Assembly: GCF_015352955.1 (NCBI RefSeq) | Contig: NZ_JACYOX010000003.1 | Coordinates: 1-64,000, forward strand | Length of the DNA stretch: 64,000 bases | Source: Noviherbaspirillum soli | Lineage (GTDB): Bacteria; Pseudomonadota; Gammaproteobacteria; Burkholderiales; Burkholderiaceae_D | Reading direction: 5' to 3' | In this document: positions 57,555 to 64,000 of the stretch, one piece after another | Numbering within the stretch: position 1 is the first letter of the stretch | Layout of the letters: the number at the start of each line of letters is the position of its first letter | The notes under the pieces: generated by a model | Told to the model about the DNA's origin: nothing | The model's input: the letters and a program-made list of their open reading frames with translations, nothing else | The model's database searches: none | Program-made: the position numbers and the translations under genes

Positions 57555-57839
57555 AATTGCGTCCACATTCCTAAGATAAAAAATACGAAAATGCCGGTCT
57601 AGATCGCCCTGCACGTTCTGCTTACCGAAATCCCAAAAGCTTGGTCAATTCGATACGCAGCATAATGGCACATTCAAAGTAAATGGCAAATCACCAATTT
57701 GCATGTTTTTATAGGTATAGCGCAAATTGCAGCGCTTTTCTTTCGCTCAGGCACCAGATTCACTGAAATCGAGCAGGAATGCACCAGGCTTGCGCAGCCG
57801 CAAGCCCTGTTTAATTTCCTGCCAGAAAATTATTCTGGC

Positions 57840-58670
57840 TTAAATCATTTCCAGCGGCTGCCTTGAACGGGGTGGCGCGAAGGCGCGGTCAAGCGCGGCA
57901 AGATCCTCGTCATTCAGCACGATATCTAGCGCGGCATGGTTCTCCTGGACATGCGCCTCGCTCGATGCCTTGGGAATGGCGATCATGCCTGGCTGGCGCA
58001 ACACCCAGGCCAGCGCAACCGCAGCCGGCGTGGCCTGGTGGCGGCTGGCGATCGCAGCCAGCGTCGGATCGCGCAGCAGCCGTCCCTGCTCTATCGGCGA
58101 ATAGGCCATCAGCGGCACGCCGCTTGCGCCGCACTGCGGCAGCAGGTCGAATTCAATGCCCCGCCGCGTCAGGTTGTACAGCACCTGATTGGCCGCCGCC
58201 GCGGCGCCGGCGATCGCGTTCAATTCCCGCATGTCATCCACGTCGAAATTGCTGACGCCCCAATGGCGTATCTTCCCGGCCCGCTGCAGATCGGCGAATC
58301 CGGCCAGGGTTTCTTCCAGCGGCACGCCGCCGCGCCAGTGCAGCAGGTAGAGGTCGATGCGGTCGGTGGCCAGGCGCTTCAAGCTGGCCTCGCATGCGGC
58401 CACGGTGCCGCGCCGGGTGGCATGGTGCGGCAGCACCTTGCTGACGATAAAGGCAGAATCGCGCCGGCCGGCGAGGGCTTCGCCGACCAAGCGCTCGGCG
58501 GCGCCGTCGCCATACATCTCGGCGGTATCGATCAGCGTCATGCCGAGGTCCATGCCGGCGCGCAGCGCCGCCAGTTCGGCGGCACGGCGTGCCGGCAGGT
58601 CACCCATATACCAGGTGCCCTGGCCCAGCGCCGATACGGCTTCGCCCGATGGCAGCTTGGTCATGCGCAT
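57840..58670 (-). CDS. aldo/keto reductase
   Basis: Single-domain TIM-barrel oxidoreductase of 276 aa. Catalytic residues: Asp and Tyr in '[11 protein letters not shown]' (near 48-53), Lys in 'FIVSKVLP', His in 'LYLLHWRGG'. NADP(H)-binding end '[17 protein letters not shown]' is typical. Reduces aldehydes or ketones; substrate not predictable. It stands alone. Confidence 0.92.
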   Translation of the reverse strand: MRMTKLPSGEAVSALGQGTWYMGDLPARRAAELAALRAGMDLGMTLIDTAEMYGDGAAERLVGEALAGRRDSAFIVSKVLPHHATRRGTVAACEASLKRLATDRIDLYLLHWRGGVPLEETLAGFADLQRAGKIRHWGVSNFDVDDMRELNAIAGAAAAANQVLYNLTRRGIEFDLLPQCGASGVPLMAYSPIEQGRLLRDPTLAAIASRHQATPAAVALAWVLRQPGMIAIPKASSEAHVQENHAALDIVLNDEDLAALDRAFAPPRSRQPLEMI

Positions 58671-58741
58671 GGCGTCCTCCCTGTGTCCGATAAAGAGGAC
58701 GCCAGCTTACCGCAGCGCAGCGCAGCCAACCCGGCGGCGGG

Positions 58742-58951
58742 TCAATAACGGTAAGGATTGCCCGGCGCGCGGTCGTAACGGTTGGGTATGCCGTCGCCAT
58801 CCCGGTCACGATAGTAGCCACGGCCCGGCGGGCCGTAGTAGCCATGATGCGGCTGGCGGTAATAACCCGGCCCGACCGGGTCATAAGGCGCCACCACGCA
58901 GCCGGATAACAGGATGCTGGCGGCGGCGAGCGGCAGGATCAGCTTGCGCAT
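58742..58951 (-). CDS. small lipoprotein with Asp-rich C-terminal repeat
   Basis: 69-aa exported protein. Signal peptide with lipobox 'ILLSGC' (Cys18), then Tyr/Gly/Pro-rich mature part ('YYRQPHHGYYGPPGRGYY') and a closing segment 'RDRDGDGIPNRYDRAPGNP' that matches the calcium-binding DxDxDGxPDxxD pattern of thrombospondin type 3 repeats. The adjacent gene has the same closing segment. Probably cell-envelope, function unknown. Confidence 0.75.
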   Translation of the reverse strand: MRKLILPLAAASILLSGCVVAPYDPVGPGYYRQPHHGYYGPPGRGYYRDRDGDGIPNRYDRAPGNPYRY

Positions 58952-58980
58952 CGGATTCTCCGTGGGTTGACGAGCGAGGA

Positions 58981-59259
58981 TCAGTAGCGCCGCGGATTAT
59001 CCGGGCGCGCGTCGAAGCGGTTGGGCACGCCGTCGCCGTCGCGGTCGCGCTGGCCGCGGGCCGGAAGCACGCGTTGCGGGTACCGATGGTCATGGCGGTA
59101 TGCATGCCGCACCGGCGCGACATGATGCGGATGCGCGTGGCGATGAGCGCGGTAATGGCCGTGCGCATCGCGTACCGTGTGGGCCATCGCGGCGGGCGCC
59201 GAGAGAAGCACGGTGGCGCCGGCGAGGATGCCTGCAATGATCTTGACTGGGATTTTCAT
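58981..59259 (-). CDS. small His-rich exported protein with the same C-terminal repeat
   Basis: 92-aa protein with signal peptide (cleavage after 'APAAMA'), a mature part very rich in His ('AHGHYRAHRHAHPHHVAPV') that could bind transition metals, and an ending 'RDRDGDGVPNRFDARPDNP' nearly identical to the neighbouring lipoprotein. Start at 59259 follows GGAGGTGCAC. The pair is likely co-transcribed. Function unknown. Confidence 0.75.
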   Translation of the reverse strand: MKIPVKIIAGILAGATVLLSAPAAMAHTVRDAHGHYRAHRHAHPHHVAPVRHAYRHDHRYPQRVLPARGQRDRDGDGVPNRFDARPDNPRRY

Positions 59260-59525
59260 GTGCACCTCCATGTGGAAACACCTTCATTACACCGTGGGAA
59301 CGGCGTCGCATCTAGGGCGGATGCGTAAGCAGCGTTACCAGATGTGTCAGCAGCAGCCCTGTCCGGCAGCGCGATTGACGGCGCGCAAGCAGCATCCAGC
59401 GGCCAAATTGCCGGGCGCCGGGGCCATGTTCCGAATCAATCCTCCGGCCGGACCCGGCCCATAGAATCGAAGGCCAGACCATCCGGCGGCCGTTGTGCCG
59501 CCTGACTTTTCCACGATCCAGATAA

Positions 59526-60686
<1,161 letters not shown>

Positions 60687-60701
60687 AGGTAAGGCGGGGG
60701 A

Positions 60702-60893
60702 TCAGGCCTGGCGCGCCTGCCGGCGCTGGCGGCGCGCCTGCAATTCATCGCAGTCGTGGATGGCCGCCTGGCGGCGCTCGACCGGGAAGGCCATCACGCC
60801 GTCGGCCATCATGGCCGACCATGCCGGCGGTTCATCATGCCGGACCGCGCGTCGCTTGCCGGGATCAAGTGGGAGGATTTTGCACTTGTTCAT
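60702..60893 (-). CDS. small basic protein downstream of pqqE
   Basis: 63-aa protein starting 'MNKCKILPLDPGKRRAVRHD' and ending in Arg/Gln-rich sequence. AGGAAG lies 4 bases before the ATG. It follows the pqq operon on the same strand by 140 bases, and may or may not belong to it. It is not PqqA: it lacks the Glu-x3-Tyr crosslink motif. Function unknown. Confidence 0.5.
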   Translation of the reverse strand: MNKCKILPLDPGKRRAVRHDEPPAWSAMMADGVMAFPVERRQAAIHDCDELQARRQRRQARQA

Positions 60894-61032
60894 CTTGCTT
60901 CCTGGGAGAAGGTTCGCACGCAGTATAGGTGCCGTGCGCTTCCCCGGGTGTGACAGTTTGTATCGCAGACCGCAGGTTTTCCGGTGACTGTGGCCTGGAT
61001 GCCGCAGTCCACGCAGTTTTGATGCATGAATG

Positions 61033-62208
61033 TCAAAGGATGGCTGCTTTTCCGGGCTTGGCGGCCTGCGCGGGCTGGTCCTGCTGCTGGCACAGCTGCC
61101 GTGAATTGGCATCGGTGCGAAACAGGATAGCTTCGGCCCGGATTTCCCGCTTTTCCGGATGGGCAGCCTGGAAGATGATCGCGTCCACCCGGTCCCGCTG
61201 CGGAGACTTGGCGCAGACCGGGTCGGCGGCGCTGGCATCGTTGGCCAGCATGTAGGCCTGGCAGCGGCAGCCGCCGAAATCCTTTTCCTTTTCCGGGCAG
61301 CTGCGGCAGGGCTCCTGCATCCAGCTGTCGCCGCGAAACAGATTGAAGGCCGGGCTGTCTTCCCAGATCCAGCGCAGGCTGGCGTCCTTCACGCTGGGCA
61401 GGGAAAGGCCAGGCAGGCTGCGCGCATTGTGGCAGGGCAGGGCGGCGCCATCCGGCGCCACGGCCAGGAACACCGCGCCCCAGCCATTCATGCAGGCCTT
61501 GGGCCGGTCCTCGTAGTAGTCGGGCACCACGAACAGCAGCTTGCAGCGGTTGCCGATGCGGGCACGGTAGTCGTTGACAACCTGCTCGGCCTGGCGCACC
61601 TGTTCCAGCGTCGGCATCAGCTGCTGCTGGTTCTTCATCGCCCAGCCGTAGTACTGGGTGTTGGCAAGCTCCAGGTATTCGGCGTCCAGTTCGAGCGCCA
61701 TGTCGATGATCTTGTCCACATGCGGCAGGTTATGCCGGTGCAGCACGCAGTTCATCACCATCGGATAATCGTATTTCTTGATCAGCGCCGCCACCTTCTT
61801 CTTCAGGTCGAAGGTCCTGGTGCTGGACAGGAAATCGTTGAGTTCGCGGGTGGAATCCTGGAACGATAGCTGGATATGGTCCAGGCCGGCTTGCTTCAGC
61901 GCGGCGATGCGGGTCTCGGTCAGGCCGACACCGGAGGTGATCAGGTTGGTGTAGAAGCCCAGCCGGTGCGCCTCGGCCACCAGCAGCTCCAGGTCGTCGC
62001 GCACCAGCGGCTCGCCGCCGGAAAAGCCCAGCTGCACCGCGCCCATTTCGCGCGCTTCGCGCATCACCCTGAACCAGCCCTCGGTGTCGAGCTCATCGCG
62101 CACCGCCGCATAGTCCAGCGGGTTATAGCAGAAGGCGCAGTGCAGCGGGCAGCGGTAGGTCAGCTCGGCCAGCAGCCAGTAGGGAGGGGAAGGCGCATCG
62201 GCAGTCAT
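61033..62208 (-). CDS. pqqE: PqqE, radical SAM peptide cyclase
   Basis: Radical SAM enzyme (391 aa) that links Glu and Tyr of PqqA in the first step of PQQ synthesis. The SAM iron-sulfur motif is 'CPLHCAFC' (CxxxCxxC); '[16 protein letters not shown]' follows. The C-terminal SPASM region has cysteines in 'ACMNGWG', 'LPCHNARSL', '[19 protein letters not shown]'. It overlaps pqqD by four bases, so translation is coupled. A tail of about 25 residues after 'AILFRTD' is rich in Gln and Ala. Confidence 0.95.
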   Translation of the reverse strand: MTADAPSPPYWLLAELTYRCPLHCAFCYNPLDYAAVRDELDTEGWFRVMREAREMGAVQLGFSGGEPLVRDDLELLVAEAHRLGFYTNLITSGVGLTETRIAALKQAGLDHIQLSFQDSTRELNDFLSSTRTFDLKKKVAALIKKYDYPMVMNCVLHRHNLPHVDKIIDMALELDAEYLELANTQYYGWAMKNQQQLMPTLEQVRQAEQVVNDYRARIGNRCKLLFVVPDYYEDRPKACMNGWGAVFLAVAPDGAALPCHNARSLPGLSLPSVKDASLRWIWEDSPAFNLFRGDSWMQEPCRSCPEKEKDFGGCRCQAYMLANDASAADPVCAKSPQRDRVDAIIFQAAHPEKREIRAEAILFRTDANSRQLCQQQDQPAQAAKPGKAAIL

Positions 62209-62468
62209 CGTATCCAGTCCTTTTCCTGCGCATGCGACAGCATGCCCAGCACGTCGTCGCGCAGGCCGGTGGTGTCGAAGGCCGCTTCCAGCTGCGCGAT
62301 GATTTCATCGATGGTGGCGCTGCCGTCGCAGCGCTTCAGGATCTCGGCCGCGCTCTGGTTCAGGCGCACCATGCCTTCCGGGTAGAGCAGCACATGGGCC
62401 TGCTGCGCGGGCTCGTACTGCATCCGGAAGCGGCGGTTCAGCAGCGGCTTTTCAGGCAGGGCGTTCAT
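62205..62468 (-). CDS. pqqD: PqqD, peptide chaperone
   Basis: 87-aa protein that binds PqqA and presents it to PqqE. Winged-helix-like RRE fold segments: '[20 protein letters not shown]', '[16 protein letters not shown]', '[13 protein letters not shown]'. It overlaps both neighbours by four bases (ATGA). Separate from PqqC here, unlike species with a PqqCD fusion. Confidence 0.94.
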   Translation of the reverse strand: MNALPEKPLLNRRFRMQYEPAQQAHVLLYPEGMVRLNQSAAEILKRCDGSATIDEIIAQLEAAFDTTGLRDDVLGMLSHAQEKDWIR

Positions 62469-63196
62469 TCGGGATAAGCCTTCTCGATGGCGTCCAGCAT
62501 GCTCCACAGGATGTCGAGCTTGAACTGGAGGATCTCCAGCGCGCGCTGCTGCTGGGCGCGGCTGGTGAAATGCGCCAGCGTGACGGCCAGGCCATGGTCC
62601 ACGTCGCGCTGGGCCAGCGGAATCCGGCTGCGGAAGTAGTGCAGGCCGGAGGCGGCGATCCAGGGATAGTGGTCGGGCCAGCTCGCCAGCCGGTCCTTGT
62701 GGATCTGCGGCGCGAACATTTCGGTCAGCGATGAGCAGACCGCTTCCTGCCACGGCGCGCGGCGCGCGAAGTTCAGGTAGGCGTCGCAGGCGAAACGCAC
62801 GCCGGGCAGAACATGCTGCAGCGACCACAGCTCCTCGCGCGGTATGCCCACCGCGATGCCGAGCTGGGTCCAGGCTTCCAGGCCGCCGGCCGCGCTGCCT
62901 TCGTAGTCGCCATGGCCGTCGTGGTCGAGGATGCGGGTGACCCACAGCCTGCGGGTGGCGCGGTCGTCGCAGTTGGACAGGATGGCCGCGTCCTTCTGCG
63001 GGATGATCCACTGGTAGTAGAAGCGGTTGGCCACCCAGCCGCGGATCTGCGCCGGCGAGCAGCCGCCGCTGTTCATGCGGATGTTGAACGGATGATGGAT
63101 ATGGTAGTTGCGGTCCTTGTTGCGCAGCCGGGCTTCGAACTCGGCGCGGTCCCAGGGCAGGCCGCCATCAGTGGCTGTGTTGGTGGCATACATCAC
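62465..63196 (-). CDS. pqqC: PqqC, pyrroloquinoline-quinone synthase
   Basis: Cofactor-free oxidase (243 aa) for the last ring closure and oxidations of PQQ. Family segments: '[20 protein letters not shown]', '[20 protein letters not shown]', '[20 protein letters not shown]' and '[15 protein letters not shown]'. Active-site His, Arg and Tyr residues are in these. Overlaps pqqB and pqqD by four bases each. Confidence 0.95.
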   Translation of the reverse strand: MMYATNTATDGGLPWDRAEFEARLRNKDRNYHIHHPFNIRMNSGGCSPAQIRGWVANRFYYQWIIPQKDAAILSNCDDRATRRLWVTRILDHDGHGDYEGSAAGGLEAWTQLGIAVGIPREELWSLQHVLPGVRFACDAYLNFARRAPWQEAVCSSLTEMFAPQIHKDRLASWPDHYPWIAASGLHYFRSRIPLAQRDVDHGLAVTLAHFTSRAQQQRALEILQFKLDILWSMLDAIEKAYPE

Positions 63197-64000
63197 AGTT
63201 CGATCTCCATGCCGTCATGCGCGACCTCGATGCCGTGCCGCGCCAGCAGCGCGCGCTCGGCGCTGTCCTCGCGCAGGATGGGGTTGCTGTTGTTGATATG
63301 GATGAGTATCTTGCGCGCCGCCGGCATGGTGTCCAGCACGGCGACCATGCCGCCGGGTCCGTCCTGCGGCAGGTGGCCCATGTCGGCGGCGGTCTTGGCC
63401 GACAGGCCGAGGCGGATCATTTCATCGGCGCGCCAGAAGGTGCCGTCCACCAGCAGCACGTCGGCGGCCTGCATCGCCGCTGTCACCGCGGGCGACAGCG
63501 CGCCCAGCCCAGGCGCATAGAAGGCCGAGCGGCCGTTGCGCGCATTGGTGATGGTCAGGCCGATGTTGTCGCCCGGATGCGGGTCGTTGCGGTGCGGCGA
63601 ATAGGGTGGGGCCTTGCTGTCCAGGGTCAGCGCGGCAAAGCGGGTGTGGGCCAGCGGCGCGATGGCGAAGCCGCTGTCGCCGGGCGCGATCTCGCGCCAG
63701 TCCAGCTTGCAGTAATGGGCCAGCGCGCTGGCGATGTTCAGGCCATGGTTCAGGTCGGCCATCACCTGGGCGGTGGCATACAGCGGCAATGGCGTGCCGC
63801 GCTCGCGCAGCATCAACAGGCCGGTCACATGGTCGATCTGGGCATCCATCAGCAGTACCGCGGCGATGCCGCTGTCGCGCACCGCGCGCGCCGGCTGCAG
63901 TGCGGGCGCCGCCTTGATCTGGGCCAGCAGGTCGGGCGAGGCGTTGATCAGTACCCAGTCCTGTTCATCTTCCGTGACCGCGATCGACGACTGGGTGCGC
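63193..64000 (-). CDS. pqqB: PqqB, partial (5' end beyond the window)
   Basis: Metallo-beta-lactamase-fold protein, open to the right edge; about 269 residues are visible and the N-terminal 30 or so are missing. It starts here with '[20 protein letters not shown]'; metal-binding-type '[18 protein letters not shown]' and '[11 protein letters not shown]' follow, then 'HINNSNPI' near the end. PqqB hydroxylates the Glu-Tyr-derived intermediate. The pqqA gene should lie upstream, outside the window. Confidence 0.93.
   Translation of the reverse strand, partial: RTQSSIAVTEDEQDWVLINASPDLLAQIKAAPALQPARAVRDSGIAAVLLMDAQIDHVTGLLMLRERGTPLPLYATAQVMADLNHGLNIASALAHYCKLDWREIAPGDSGFAIAPLAHTRFAALTLDSKAPPYSPHRNDPHPGDNIGLTITNARNGRSAFYAPGLGALSPAVTAAMQAADVLLVDGTFWRADEMIRLGLSAKTAADMGHLPQDGPGGMVAVLDTMPAARKILIHINNSNPILREDSAERALLARHGIEVAHDGMEIEL

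Noticed and set aside
60702-60893. 63-aa gene as PqqA
   Set aside because: Too long, lacks the conserved Glu-x3-Tyr core, and lies downstream of pqqE; pqqA is expected upstream of pqqB outside the window.

Overview
The window looks like part of a secondary replicon (chromid or megaplasmid) of a high-GC betaproteobacterium, most likely Burkholderiales and possibly Oxalobacteraceae. This rests on the overall style of the proteins (RhlE, PBP1A, AI-2E transporter, PAS-GGDEF-EAL enzymes, CsbD, Sox and PQQ proteins) and of the intergenic sequence; the genus cannot be fixed from sequence alone. Plasmid-type replication and partition genes sit in the middle (28.7-34.2 kb). A structured rRNA leader with two tandem minus-strand promoters sits at the left edge, so a 16S rRNA gene should begin just outside the window. 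Both together argue for a chromid rather than a dispensable plasmid.

Layout. 0-0.5 kb: rRNA leader and promoters. 0.6-9.1 kb: small hypothetical gene, CHRD lipoprotein, 5-oxoprolinase/hydantoinase divergent from a MarR-like regulator, secreted glycoside hydrolase, Zn alcohol dehydrogenase. 9.2-16 kb: subtilase, a separate propeptide-like secreted protein, DUF3014 protein, SDR, small proteins and an MpaB/DUF2236 protein. 16.1-28 kb: a diguanylate cyclase, a first two-subunit molybdenum hydroxylase, a CsbD protein, then a minus-strand eight-gene operon: second molybdenum hydroxylase (Fe-S and Mo subunits), soxX, soxY, soxZ, soxA, cytochrome c, FccB-type flavoprotein. soxB and soxCD are not present here.

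28.7-37.4 kb is the maintenance core: eighteen 18-bp iterons in two clusters, a Rep_3-type initiator with an inverted half-iteron palindrome upstream, a parA-parB operon transcribed toward rep, two identical 16-bp palindromes upstream of parA that are good parS candidates, a C-terminally truncated tyrosine recombinase and a decayed IS630-type transposase.

37.4-64 kb returns to ordinary genes: a membrane-anchored unknown protein, RhlE helicase, glycosyltransferase, methyltransferase, AI-2E family transporter, FKBP isomerase, a LOV-type blue-light hybrid kinase followed by a broken response regulator, a bifunctional PBP, a beta-helix protein, a large PAS-GGDEF-EAL protein, an Hfq paralogue, a cold-shock protein, an aldo/keto reductase, twin small exported proteins, UDP-galactopyranose mutase and a pqqB-C-D-E operon whose 5' end leaves the window.

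The most interesting systems are the Mo-hydroxylase/Sox/Fcc operon, the split protease/propeptide pair with pentanucleotide repeats in its 5' region, the iteron/parS maintenance module, and the LOV kinase with its decayed partner. No tRNA, complete rRNA gene or CRISPR array was seen.
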